Assembly (NCBI GenBank): GCA_031255275.1
Contig: JAIRSV010000167.1
Coordinates: 1 to 15,961, forward strand
Source of the DNA: Proteiniphilum sp.
GTDB lineage: Bacteria > Bacteroidota > Bacteroidia > Bacteroidales > Dysgonomonadaceae
Reading direction: 5' to 3'
DNA: 15,961 bases
Below are positions 7,243 to 14,874 of this stretch, piece by piece. How positions within the stretch are numbered: the first letter of the stretch is position 1; every line of letters starts with the position of its first letter. The position numbers and the translations under genes were made by a program. The notes beneath the pieces are model-generated. The model searched no databases, had not been told where the DNA came from, and saw nothing but the letters and a program-made list of their open reading frames with translations.

Positions 7243-8781
7243 TCATCGGTTGCCTGACAGGTCGATTGCGATGTATTGTGTCCTTCCGTTCGGATAGAAG
7301 CCTGCTACAAGCAGTACCTTGTCCTGACGGTTTCCGGTGGATGCTACGATACCGGCTACATCGCTTTCGCTGTTAACGGGTGTGTTATTGATCCTCATGA
7401 TGATGAATCCTTTGTTGATTCCTTCTTTCCTGAAAAGCCCGTTACTTTCCACGCTTTCCACTTCGATTCCGCTGGAAATACCCAGCGTTTTTTTCCGCTC
7501 TTCCGGTATTTGCTTGAATGTGGCGCCCAGGGTACTCACGGCGTTTGTACTGCGCGTGATTTCGGTATTTCCTTCGTTGTTCGTCAATTCGACGGTGAAA
7601 GAGCGATTGTTACCGTTTCGGTCAACCGTGACATTGACTTTTTCTCCGGGACGGTATTTGCTCAACTGGTTCTGCATCTCGGCGAAATTGCGGACGGGTA
7701 CGTTGTTGATGGCGGTGATGATGTCTCCTTTCTGTATTCCGGCGGATTTGGCGGCGCTCCGGTCACCGAACCCTTCTACCTGGACGCCTTTGAGCTGCGA
7801 CAGTTCGCGGGCTTTTTCGGGATCCTGACGCCGGATGTTTTCTATATTGGGAACCGTGATCCCCAGCAGGGCGCGCTGTACGGTGCCATATTCCTTCAGG
7901 TCGGCGGCTATCTTGCCGGCTATGGAGATGGGTACGGCGAAGGCGTAACCGGCAAAGTCTCCTGTCTGTGAGTAGATGGCGGTATTGATGCCTACCAGTT
8001 CGCCGCGTGTGTTTACTAATGCTCCGCCGCTGTTGCCCCGGTTGACGGCTGCGTCTACCTGGATGAAGGATTGAATGTCGTTGGGGCCGCCTCCCATTAC
8101 GTTACCTCTGTTTTTGGCGCTTACTATGCCGGCTGTGACTGTGGAGGTCAGGTTGAAGGGGTTGCCTACGGCCAGTACCCATTCGCCGACACGCAGGGCG
8201 TCGGAATTGCCGAAGGTGAGGTAGGGGAAATTATCGCCTTCTATCTTCAGCAGGGCTATGTCGCTGTTGGGATCTGTTCCGGCTACTTTGGCTATAAATT
8301 CTCTGTTGTCGTTCAGCGTGACGGAGACTTCGGTGGCATTTGCTACTACGTGGTTGTTGGTGATGATGTATCCGTCTTTGGAGATGATTACTCCTGAGCC
8401 GAATCCGATCTGTTCGCGCGGTTGGGAGGGCATGCGGTCGCCGAATCCGAAAAAGAAGTCGAACGGGTTGATGTATTGTTGCTGGGTTACTGTGGTTGTA
8501 GTCTTTACGTGTACTACGCCGTCGACTGACTTGGAGGCTGCTTCCGTGAAATCGGGATATCCTTCGGTTGTGGTGAGGTTGGTGAGTACTACGTTTTTGT
8601 CCTGTTCAAAGGAGTTGGCGTAGGCTTTGACTTCTTCGGAGATGCTGTGGCCGGGGGAGCCGACAGGCAGTCTGTTTCCGCTGTTTTTGTTTATTACGCT
8701 GTTGCCCAGCAGGGTGACTATTGAGCTTATGATTGCTGCCAGTACAATAAAGATTACGTTTTTGCTGTTTTTTGTGTTCAT
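7243..8781 (-). CDS. degQ: Periplasmic serine protease/chaperone of the DegP/DegQ (HtrA) family
   Basis: This 512-residue protein begins with a hydrophobic N-terminal segment (about 8-27, signal peptide or anchor). A trypsin-like domain follows with the complete catalytic triad: His144 in TNNHVV, Asp174 in NSDIALLKI and Ser251 in GNSGGALV. Two PDZ domains come after: PDZ1 about 310-400, including KSAGIQKGDIITAINN, and PDZ2 about 420-512, with INKGFIIMRINNTPVNSESD. HtrA proteins degrade or refold damaged envelope proteins. The short flexible loop QQYINPFDFFFGFGDR before the protease core is typical of Bacteroidota members. It is transcribed alone. The choice between DegP and DegQ naming is conventional and is not settled by the sequence. 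Confidence 0.93.
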   Translation of the reverse strand: MNTKNSKNVIFIVLAAIISSIVTLLGNSVINKNSGNRLPVGSPGHSISEEVKAYANSFEQDKNVVLTNLTTTEGYPDFTEAASKSVDGVVHVKTTTTVTQQQYINPFDFFFGFGDRMPSQPREQIGFGSGVIISKDGYIITNNHVVANATEVSVTLNDNREFIAKVAGTDPNSDIALLKIEGDNFPYLTFGNSDALRVGEWVLAVGNPFNLTSTVTAGIVSAKNRGNVMGGGPNDIQSFIQVDAAVNRGNSGGALVNTRGELVGINTAIYSQTGDFAGYAFAVPISIAGKIAADLKEYGTVQRALLGITVPNIENIRRQDPEKARELSQLKGVQVEGFGDRSAAKSAGIQKGDIITAINNVPVRNFAEMQNQLSKYRPGEKVNVTVDRNGNNRSFTVELTNNEGNTEITRSTNAVSTLGATFKQIPEERKKTLGISSGIEVESVESNGLFRKEGINKGFIIMRINNTPVNSESDVAGIVASTGNRQDKVLLVAGFYPNGRTQYIAIDLSGNR

Positions 8782-8877
8782 ATTTTTTCTGTGTTATTGT
8801 TTGTTTGTGTGTGTAAACGATGTCCGGGGGGCTGGATGGGCCTGTTTGAACTTGCCCGGGTGTATCTTTACACTTCG

Positions 8878-8885
8878 CAAATATA
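8878..8885 (-). promoter_or_regulatory. Candidate -7 box for degQ
   Basis: The minus strand reads TATATTTG followed by C, the same box as proposed for ompA, about 97 bases before the degQ start. No TTG lies 19-21 bases further upstream. The rest of the 8782-9074 gap shows nothing I can name. Confidence 0.4.
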
Positions 8886-9074
8886 GGGCAAATAACATGC
8901 AGTTTTTTTGCGCGAGGAATGGCTTTTAACACTTTTAACGCAAAAAATATGCGATTAACCCGATTTAACCTGTCTGTTTTATCTTGCGTTGTTTTGCCTG
9001 ACAGATTGACGGAGAGGGGCTTGTCTTCTTTTTTGTTTCCGGGTATTTTGTGATGGTTTTGTTTGTGTTATGGT

Positions 9075-10292
9075 TTATCCCGGGGTGTGGCTTTGTGTGT
9101 GTGTCCGGCTTCGGGAGCGGCTTTTTATCTTTTTTCGTTTGGTGGTGTATTTCTTGAGCCGGATGTTGCTGAGGGGCTGAAAAATGTCGTAGAAGAGGAG
9201 GTTGGTGCGGTATTCTCCGGCGTTGAAATGGTGGCTGTTCCGGTTGATTACTTTCTTCTGAACTGTGTACCGGATTATGAACAGCGTCAGGGCGAGGACG
9301 GTGAGTATGTGGTTTCCGGTGATGGTTCCCAGGATGGGGGCGCTGATGAGGGACAGGTAGAGGGTGTATTTGGTGAGGGTTTCCAGGCTGAATATGCGGA
9401 AGGCGTATCCTTTGTAGTGGCGCCGGGTGTGGAGGTAGGCTGATTTCAGCGTGCGCCATTCGGAAAAGCGGTTTATGTTGCAGGTTTCTGTCATGCTTTT
9501 TGGGGAGAGTGCTACGCCGGTTTTTTTTGGGGGGGCGATTCTGTTGATATAGAGGTCGTCTTCGCCTCCTTCCCGGTTCAGTATGGAGGAGTATCCTTTG
9601 TGTTTGTAAAAGAGGTCTTTTTTGTAGGCCAGATTGCGGCCGCTTCCCATGAAGGGTTTGCCGAGGGTGGCCATGGAGAGGAATTTCAGGTGGTGGATGA
9701 GGTTGTCGTATTGCATGAGGCCGCGCAGGGGGGTATTCAGGGGGATTTCCAGCCGGCTGAAGCCGAGGATTACTTCTTTGCCTTGTGCAAATTCTTCTCC
9801 GAATTCTCTGAGCCAGTGTTTTGAGCAGGGGCGGCAGTTGGCTTCGGTGAAGAGGAGGCAGTTGTTTTTCGCGGCTTTGATGGCGAGTGTGAGTGCCAGT
9901 TTTTTTTCGTTGATGGTGTCGGCGTCTTTTGGTATGTAGGTGTGGTAGAGGTGGGGGTATTTGTATCGGGCGACTTTGAGTATGGTGTCGGTGTCGTCGA
10001 TCGAGCCTCTGTTTACTGCGATTACTTCGAAGTCGGGGTAGTCTTGCTCCATGATGAGGGGGAGGTTTTGTGACAGCATTTCGGCGCTGTTCTTTGAGGT
10101 GAGTATGATGGTGATGGGGGGGAGCGATTCGACGGGGAGGGGTATTTTTTTCTTCTTTTCCCGGCGGCGGAGGGGGAGGCTGTAGAGGTGGCGGTAGAAA
10201 AGGAGTTGCGTGAGGAAACTGAGAAGCAGGGTGCTTGCCAGTATCCATTCTGCAGGGGTGAGGCGGGGGAGTGACATGCTGATACTGTTCAT
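9075..10292 (-). CDS. Membrane-anchored family-2 glycosyltransferase
   Basis: This 405-residue protein has an N-terminal membrane helix (about 16-33), a basic stretch RRREKKKK, and then a GT-A fold of glycosyltransferase family 2 (about 58-260). It ends with one or two membrane helices around 310-350 and a basic Arg/Ser/Thr tail. Family 2 enzymes move a sugar from a nucleotide-sugar to a polysaccharide, lipid or protein acceptor. The core is ITIILTSKNSAEMLSQNLP, followed by FTEANCRP where D-x-D normally stands (Glu150, Asn152), and GGEDDLYINR at 242-251 near the acceptor side. VNRGSIDDT at 93-101 lacks the usual Asp after Asn. The start overlaps nothing, and lysA ends 13 bases before it, so the two are likely co-transcribed. 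Acceptor and product are unknown. Confidence 0.88.
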   Translation of the reverse strand: MNSISMSLPRLTPAEWILASTLLLSFLTQLLFYRHLYSLPLRRREKKKKIPLPVESLPPITIILTSKNSAEMLSQNLPLIMEQDYPDFEVIAVNRGSIDDTDTILKVARYKYPHLYHTYIPKDADTINEKKLALTLAIKAAKNNCLLFTEANCRPCSKHWLREFGEEFAQGKEVILGFSRLEIPLNTPLRGLMQYDNLIHHLKFLSMATLGKPFMGSGRNLAYKKDLFYKHKGYSSILNREGGEDDLYINRIAPPKKTGVALSPKSMTETCNINRFSEWRTLKSAYLHTRRHYKGYAFRIFSLETLTKYTLYLSLISAPILGTITGNHILTVLALTLFIIRYTVQKKVINRNSHHFNAGEYRTNLLFYDIFQPLSNIRLKKYTTKRKKIKSRSRSRTHTQSHTPG

Positions 10293-10305
10293 GCTGGCGG
10301 TGGGT

Positions 10306-11463
10306 TTAAAGCCGGTCGGAGAAGTGGGAGAGGGGCAGGTCGCGGCAGTTGTAGCGTGAGGCCATGATTTCTCCGTATGCGCCGGCGGAGCGGATGGCTA
10401 TCAGGTCTCCCCGGGTGCTGTTGTTGAGGTGGATCTGTTCGGCGAAGACGTCGCTTGATTCGCAGATGGGGCCTGCTACGTCGTAGGGTTCCGGTTCCCG
10501 GTCGGAGGTGATGTTCTCTATATGGTGAAAGGCTTGATAGAGGGCGGGGCGTATGAGGTCGGTCATTCCGGCGTCTACGATCAGGAATTTTTTCCGGAGG
10601 CCTTCTTTGACGAAGAGTACGCGGGTGATGAGTGTGCCGCAGGGGGCAACGATGGAGCGTCCCGGTTCGAAGTGGAGTGTTTGGCCTTCCTGCAGTGGCA
10701 GGTTTTTCTCGAAGAGGCGGAAGTGGGATTCGAAGCCGGCGATGGGGATGTGGTTGGGGTGCCGGTAGTTTATTCCGAGGCCGCCGCCGGCGTTGATGAC
10801 GGGGAGGGGGATGCCTTGGGCGCCGAACCATTCGCGGAGTTCGTTTATTTTTACGCACAGGTCTTCGAAGGTCTGGGGGTCGGTGATCTGGGAGCCTATG
10901 TGGAGGTGGATGCCGATGAGCCGGAGGTTGGGTGAGGCGTTGATGACTTTCAGCGTTTGCGGCAGGTGTTGGCGGCTGATGCCGAATTTGTTTTCCGTCA
11001 GTCCGGTGGTGATGTATTTGTGTGTGTGTGCGTCTATGTTTGGGTTGATGCGGAGTGCTACTTTGGCTGTTTTTCCTTTTGCGGCGGCGTGTGTGTTGAG
11101 GACTTCCAGTTCGGGGATTGATTCGGCGTTAAAACAGAAGATGTTGTTGTCGAGGCCGATTTGTATTTCGCGGTCGCTTTTTCCGACGCCGGCGAAGACT
11201 ATTTTGTCGGGGGGGAATCCGTTTTCGAGGGCGGCGAGTATTTCGTTGCCGCTTACGCAGTCGGCGCCGAATCCGCGGGTGGCGATCTCTTTCAGGATGC
11301 GTGGGTTGGCGTTTGCCTTTACGGCGTAGTGTATGTGTATGGGTTTGTTTTCCGTCGCTTTTTTTATGGTGTCGAGGGTTGTCTGCAACAGTTCCATGTC
11401 GTAGTAGTAGAATGGGGTGTTGAGTTGCTCGAACTTTTGGACGGGGAAGTTTCCTTTGATCAT
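10306..11463 (-). CDS. lysA: Diaminopimelate decarboxylase
   Basis: LysA removes CO2 from meso-diaminopimelate to give L-lysine, the last step of lysine synthesis, using pyridoxal phosphate. The 385-residue protein has the PLP lysine Lys49 in HYAVKANANP and the barrel motif LHIGSQ at 187-192. It also has the phosphate-binding GGGLGINY at 226-233, EPGRSIV at 266-272, and the substrate-site CESSDVF with Cys334 and GAYGEIMAS at 361-369. All expected catalytic residues are visible, and the length fits the compact Bacteroidota form. It lies between miaA (84-base gap) and the glycosyltransferase (13-base gap). Neither neighbour belongs to the lysine pathway. Confidence 0.96.
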   Translation of the reverse strand: MIKGNFPVQKFEQLNTPFYYYDMELLQTTLDTIKKATENKPIHIHYAVKANANPRILKEIATRGFGADCVSGNEILAALENGFPPDKIVFAGVGKSDREIQIGLDNNIFCFNAESIPELEVLNTHAAAKGKTAKVALRINPNIDAHTHKYITTGLTENKFGISRQHLPQTLKVINASPNLRLIGIHLHIGSQITDPQTFEDLCVKINELREWFGAQGIPLPVINAGGGLGINYRHPNHIPIAGFESHFRLFEKNLPLQEGQTLHFEPGRSIVAPCGTLITRVLFVKEGLRKKFLIVDAGMTDLIRPALYQAFHHIENITSDREPEPYDVAGPICESSDVFAEQIHLNNSTRGDLIAIRSAGAYGEIMASRYNCRDLPLSHFSDRL

Positions 11464-11547
11464 TGGTGCTATTTTCTTTCTGATGGATTATTCTTGTGGG
11501 ACGCTTGTGATTTTGCTGCGGGATGCGTCTCGATCCGGGTGGCAAAA

Positions 11548-12459
11548 TTACGATTTTTTTTCGATAAATGTGTGTGCGTGTTGCAGTTTTTGTTCCGCGG
11601 GCAGGGTGGCGTCGATCCAGTGAATGGTGTATCCGCGGCGTTCCATGCCTCTGAACCATGTCATTTGTCGCTTGGCAAACTGGTGTATGGCTGTTTCCAG
11701 CTGACGGGTCATTTCCCGGCTGCTTATTTTGCCGGTTACGTGGAGTGTCACGTATTTGTATTCCAGGCCATAATAGATGAGGTCTTCGGGCGAAACGCCG
11801 GTATCGAGGATGTTCCGTACCTCTTCGATCATTCCTTCCTGAAGCCGTGTGTGCAGGCGGGCGGTGATTTTTTCCCGCCGGAGGTTTCTGTCGATGTCGA
11901 GGCCGAGCAGGAGGCTTTCTACGGGGGGGTATGCTGTGGCTGAGGGGGCTTGTTTTGATTTGAATTCTTCGATTTCGATGGCTCTTATTGCTCTTTTCAC
12001 GGTGTCGGTGTCGGTGGTGTTGTGCAGCGGGCGATAGCGTTGCAGGATGCGGGTGAGTTCGTCGAGTGATTTTTCTTCGAGCGTTGCTCTCAGTGGCGGG
12101 TTTGGGGGTACGTCGGGCAGGTGGTAGCCCTTCAGCACGGATTCGATATAGAGGCCGGTGCCGCCGCAGAGGATGGGGGTTTTGTTGCGGGCGAGGATGT
12201 CGCGGAGGGTGGTGTGAAAGTCGCGCTGATAGTCGAAAAGGGTGTATTTCTCTCCCGGCTCGCGGATGTCGATGAGGTGGTGGGGGATGGGGGTTCCCCT
12301 CACGGTGTATTCCGCGAGGTCTTTTCCCGTGCCGATATTCATCCGGCGGTATATTTGGCGGGAGTCGGCGCTCAGGATTTCTCCGCCGAGCGTGTATGCC
12401 AGTTGTGCGGCGAATGTGGTCTTGCCGCTTGCCGTCGGCCCCAGAATGGTGATTAGCAT
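11548..12459 (-). CDS. miaA: tRNA dimethylallyltransferase
   Basis: MiaA transfers the dimethylallyl group of DMAPP to N6 of A37 in tRNAs reading UNN codons (i6A). The protein is 303 residues, normal length. It has the P-loop GPTASGKT at 7-14, the DSRQIY segment at 32-37 where the family usually has DSxQVY, GGTGLYI at 99-105, and the late motif FAKRQMTWFRG. The start codon immediately follows the stop of a short repeat-containing open frame (TAAATG), so reading might be coupled if that frame is translated. The coding strand is A+C rich, as in lysA and the glycosyltransferase downstream. Confidence 0.96.
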   Translation of the reverse strand: MLITILGPTASGKTTFAAQLAYTLGGEILSADSRQIYRRMNIGTGKDLAEYTVRGTPIPHHLIDIREPGEKYTLFDYQRDFHTTLRDILARNKTPILCGGTGLYIESVLKGYHLPDVPPNPPLRATLEEKSLDELTRILQRYRPLHNTTDTDTVKRAIRAIEIEEFKSKQAPSATAYPPVESLLLGLDIDRNLRREKITARLHTRLQEGMIEEVRNILDTGVSPEDLIYYGLEYKYVTLHVTGKISSREMTRQLETAIHQFAKRQMTWFRGMERRGYTIHWIDATLPAEQKLQHAHTFIEKKS

Positions 12460-12561
12460 TTATTGTCGGGTTTGTGACTGTGTGAGAATTTCTCCGGCAA
12501 AGACGGGGATGATTCGGCGCATATTTCCTCTTTCGGCGCAAAAGGTGCTCCGGAGGCCGAT

Positions 12562-12687
12562 CCCGGCGTCCCCGAAATGGCTGGCGGCGTCCCCGGAATC
12601 GCTGGCGGCGTCCCCGAAATCACTGGCGGCGCTCCCGAAATCGCTGGCGGCGTCCCCGGAATCGCTGACGGCGCTCCGCGCCGACTG
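12562..12687. repeat. Six tandem units of 21 bp upstream of miaA
   Basis: Units begin at 12562, 12583, 12604, 12625, 12646 and 12667 with exact 21-bp spacing. The consensus on the + strand is GGCGGCGTCCCC followed by GRAATCGCT. The first and last units are more divergent, and the last contains a small CGGCGC-TCC-GCGCCG hairpin. The block is GC-rich and unrelated in sequence to the array at 3269-3617, although the period is the same. On the minus strand it is part of an 84-codon open frame (12714 to 12460) encoding a heptad repeat close to SDFGDAA and ending directly at the miaA start. Whether that frame is translated is unknown. Confidence 0.9.
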
Positions 12688-12747
12688 AGGGTTGTATAAT
12701 AATCGGATAATCATTGGATGTGTGTGATGACCGGTGACCGGTGATGG

Positions 12748-13305
12748 TTACAGGAACTGGAATGACTCTATTTTTAACCGTCCGCTTTTCCTCATTTTCT
12801 GCAGCGCCCTGTATATTGATTTTCTTACGGCTTCGGGTTTTATCTCCAGCATCGCGGCGATTTCATCGAAGGTGAGATTGAGCTGATAGTGATAATAAAT
12901 TATTTTCCTCTGCTTTGGCGGCAACACCTTCAGCGTCTGTCTGATGCTTTCTCCGAGGAGCGACTCCGTTTCCCGTTCGATCATTTTTTCCACCATATCA
13001 TATTCGCCTTCCGGCATGATGTCTCTGTAACTTATGCCGCTGACCCTGGACTCCAGATTGTGAATGTCGAACAGCCTGTTTTTCGTGCAGTGAAGCAGAT
13101 AGAACTCAATATTCCTGACGTGGGGCAGCTGCTTGCGCGAGGTGTATATCTTGCAGAAAACATCCTGTATGGCATCCTTGCAGACCTCCTCGTCGAATCC
13201 TATTTTCAGGCCGTATGCCAGAAGCTCGTCGAAATATCCGCAGTAGAGTTCCGAAAAGGCATTTTCGTCACCCTGCAGAAATTGTTGCCATGCGTCCGAA
13301 TTCAT
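12748..13305 (-). CDS. ECF-type RNA polymerase sigma factor (FecI-like), no adjacent anti-sigma
   Basis: The 185-residue protein has the two-domain layout of extracytoplasmic-function sigma factors. Region 2 spans about 15-60 (ENAFSELYCGYFDELLAYG, then EEVCKDAIQDVFCKIY). A short linker follows, then region 4 around 125-175 (LPPKQRKIIYYHYQLNLTFD, EIAAMLEIKPEAVRKSIYRA). In Bacteroidota such factors usually pair with a FecR-type anti-sigma and a TonB-dependent receptor operon. Here the next gene downstream is miaA, and no FecR- or SusCD-like gene is in the window. It starts 11 bases after the folA stop, so it is probably the third gene of a thyA-folA transcript. Target promoters are unknown. Confidence 0.92.
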   Translation of the reverse strand: MNSDAWQQFLQGDENAFSELYCGYFDELLAYGLKIGFDEEVCKDAIQDVFCKIYTSRKQLPHVRNIEFYLLHCTKNRLFDIHNLESRVSGISYRDIMPEGEYDMVEKMIERETESLLGESIRQTLKVLPPKQRKIIYYHYQLNLTFDEIAAMLEIKPEAVRKSIYRALQKMRKSGRLKIESFQFL

Positions 13306-13316
13306 TTTTCAGCGGA

Positions 13317-13814
13317 TTATTTCCTCACATAAGTCAGAAACGTATAGGCATACCCGCACTTCCCGTCCGCCCGGCGCACGCCGTCGCCAATCAGCGTCCA
13401 GGTGCCTGGGTCGATTTCCGGGAAAAAGGTGTCGGCGTCGCCGAACGTATGGTGTATGCGGGTGAGGCAGAGCCTGTCGGCGAGATGCAGGGTTGAGCGG
13501 TAAAGCTCTCCGCCGCCGATGATGAACGCCGTATCTTCCGCCGCGCAAAGCGCCAGCGCCCCGTCAACGGAACGGGCTACGGTGCAGCCGGGATAATTTT
13601 CCGCCATGCGGGACGTAATCACAATATTGGTGCGGTTGGGCAGCGCCCCTCCGGGCAGCGATTCATACGTATTTCTTCCCATAATGACGCTGTGTCCGGA
13701 GGTAAGCGCACGGAAATGCTTCAGGTCGCCGGGAAGGTGACAGAGCAGTCCGCCGGCGCGACCGATACCGTTCCGTTCGTCAAGCGCGGCGATAATGGCG
13801 ACAGTTTTGCTCAT
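13317..13814 (-). CDS. folA: Dihydrofolate reductase
   Basis: The 165-residue enzyme reduces dihydrofolate to tetrahydrofolate with NADPH and so restores the cofactor consumed by ThyA. The ATG at 13814 overlaps the thyA stop in ATGA and is preferred over the longer open frame that runs back into thyA. Motifs are AALDERNGIGRAGG, LPGDLKHF with the catalytic acid Asp30, HSVIMGRNTYESLP at 41-54, and the NADPH-binding IIGGGELY at 98-105. The position equal to the near-invariant active-site Trp22 of E. coli DHFR is Cys25 (codon TGT). Everything else looks functional. Confidence 0.95.
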   Translation of the reverse strand: MSKTVAIIAALDERNGIGRAGGLLCHLPGDLKHFRALTSGHSVIMGRNTYESLPGGALPNRTNIVITSRMAENYPGCTVARSVDGALALCAAEDTAFIIGGGELYRSTLHLADRLCLTRIHHTFGDADTFFPEIDPGTWTLIGDGVRRADGKCGYAYTFLTYVRK

Positions 13815-14605
13815 ATACTGACGGCGCCTTTGATATGTGGATGCGGATCGTAGCCCGTCAGCGCGAAGTCCTCGAACCGGAAGCCGAAAATATCCCTTAC
13901 GTCGGGATTGATCCTCATCGAGGGTAAGGGTCTCGGTTCGCGCGAGAGCTGCAGGTTCACCTGCTCCGTGTGGTTGAGGTAGATATGCGCGTCGCCGAAA
14001 GTGTGGATAAAATCCCCCTCCCGCAACCCGGTCACCTGCGCCACCATCTTCAGCAGCAGGGCATAGGAGGCGATGTTGAAAGGCACTCCCAGAAAGACGT
14101 CGGCGCTGCGCTGATAAAGCTGCAGACTCAGCGTCCCGTCCGCCGCGTAAAACTGAAAAAAGGCGTGACAGGGCGGAAGATTCATATTGCCCAGATCGGC
14201 CACGTTCCACGCACTGACAATGATGCGGCGCGAGTCGGGATTCTTTTTGAGCGCGTCCACCACCTGCGCTATCTGGTCGATATGGCCGCCGTTATAATCG
14301 GGCCACGAACGCCACTGATAACCGTAAATATGTCCCAGATCACCCTTTTCGTCCGCCCACTCGTTCCAGATACGCACACCGTTTTCTTGCAGGTACCGCA
14401 CATTGGTATCCCCGTTCAGAAACCAGAGCAGCTCGTGAATGACTGACTTCAGATGCAGCCTCTTGGTGGTGAGCAGCGGGAAGCCGTCGTCCATCCGGTA
14501 GCGGCTCTGATGGCCGAATATGCTGACGGTACCCGTGCCGGTACGGTCACCCTTCCCGACGCCCTCGTCCCGCACCCGCCGCAACAGATCAAGATATTGT
14601 CTCAT
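13811..14605 (-). CDS. thyA: Thymidylate synthase
   Basis: ThyA methylates dUMP to dTMP using methylene-tetrahydrofolate and releases dihydrofolate for FolA. The protein is 264 residues, the same as E. coli ThyA. It carries the arginine RTGTG near residue 21, the dUMP-phosphate motif DSRRIIVSAWN, the catalytic Cys146 in LPPCHAFFQFY, and QRSADVFLGVPFNIASYA. The C terminus HIKGAVSI closes the active site and is normal. It is the first gene of a leftward unit with folA (4-base overlap) and the ECF sigma gene, and it diverges from the thiamine operon. Confidence 0.98.
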   Translation of the reverse strand: MRQYLDLLRRVRDEGVGKGDRTGTGTVSIFGHQSRYRMDDGFPLLTTKRLHLKSVIHELLWFLNGDTNVRYLQENGVRIWNEWADEKGDLGHIYGYQWRSWPDYNGGHIDQIAQVVDALKKNPDSRRIIVSAWNVADLGNMNLPPCHAFFQFYAADGTLSLQLYQRSADVFLGVPFNIASYALLLKMVAQVTGLREGDFIHTFGDAHIYLNHTEQVNLQLSREPRPLPSMRINPDVRDIFGFRFEDFALTGYDPHPHIKGAVSI

Positions 14606-14634
14606 ATAAAGTTTTTTATTTCTAAGCAGTATCG

Positions 14635-14642
14635 CAAAATTA
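14635..14642 (-). promoter_or_regulatory. Candidate -7 box for thyA-folA-sigma
   Basis: The minus strand reads TAATTTTG followed by C, about 30 bases before the thyA start. A good -33 TTG is not seen. Its position back-to-back with the thiamine promoter makes the 104-base gap a divergent promoter region. Confidence 0.45.
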
Positions 14643-14670
14643 ATGCTTTTTTACTGTTTAACCCATTAAA

Positions 14671-14703
14671 TTTGTACCGGGTAAAAATAATTTACTAAGT
14701 TTG
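14671..14703 (+). promoter_or_regulatory. Bacteroidota-type promoter of the thiamine operon
   Basis: TTTG at 14671-14674 is followed after 21 bases by TAAGTTTG at 14696-14703, a good match to the -33/-7 pattern. Transcription would start a few bases later, just ahead of the TPP riboswitch, which supports the call. Confidence 0.7.
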
Positions 14704-14709
14704 CAGTCT

Positions 14710-14792
14710 CGTTAGGGGTGTTCTTCCTTTTCGGAAGGGCTGAGATCAGACCCTCGAACCTGATATGTTGTAATTGACATCGGAGGGAAACG
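14710..14792 (+). promoter_or_regulatory. TPP riboswitch (THI element)
   Basis: The aptamer shows the conserved thi-box parts in order. GGGG of P2 is followed by a small P3 hairpin (CTTCC at 14723-14727 with GGAAG at 14733-14737). Then come CTGAGA at 14740-14745, the returning ACCC, ACCTGAT at 14758-14764, and a P4/P5 arm (ATGT...ACAT) ending in CGGAGGGAAACG. P1 is CGTT (14710-14713) with AACG (14789-14792). It senses thiamine diphosphate and sits directly ahead of tenA-thiS-thiE, whose products supply thiamine, giving feedback repression. Confidence 0.95.
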
Positions 14793-14819
14793 GATACTTA
14801 AAATAGTGTACTTTGTTAT

Positions 14820-14852
14820 AAGCCGTTTCATTTTGTATGAAGCGGCTTTTTT
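14820..14852 (+). terminator. Riboswitch-controlled intrinsic terminator
   Basis: A 12-bp stem (14820-14831 with 14837-14848, one G-U pair) with a 5-base loop is followed by a T run to 14852, then the tenA start at 14875. GAAACGG at 14787-14793 at the 3' side of the aptamer is complementary to CCGTTTC at 14823-14829 in the left arm of the stem. Without ligand that pairing can open the terminator. Confidence 0.9.
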
Positions 14853-14874
14853 AATTTTTAAACAATTAAACCCT

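Noticed and set aside
8965..12541. Very long alternative minus-strand frames (427 codons at 8965-10248 and 470 codons at 11129-12541)
   Set aside because: They overlap the recognised glycosyltransferase, lysA and miaA in another frame. They encode Pro/His/Arg-rich sequence expected from A+C-rich DNA lacking T for stop codons.
13815..14210. A long N-terminal extension of FolA
   Set aside because: It is thyA read in another frame. The ATG at 13814 overlapping the thyA stop gives a standard DHFR.
14806..14874. An N-terminal extension of TenA
   Set aside because: It would be encoded by the riboswitch terminator. The family start at 14875 gives the normal length and lies just after the T run.
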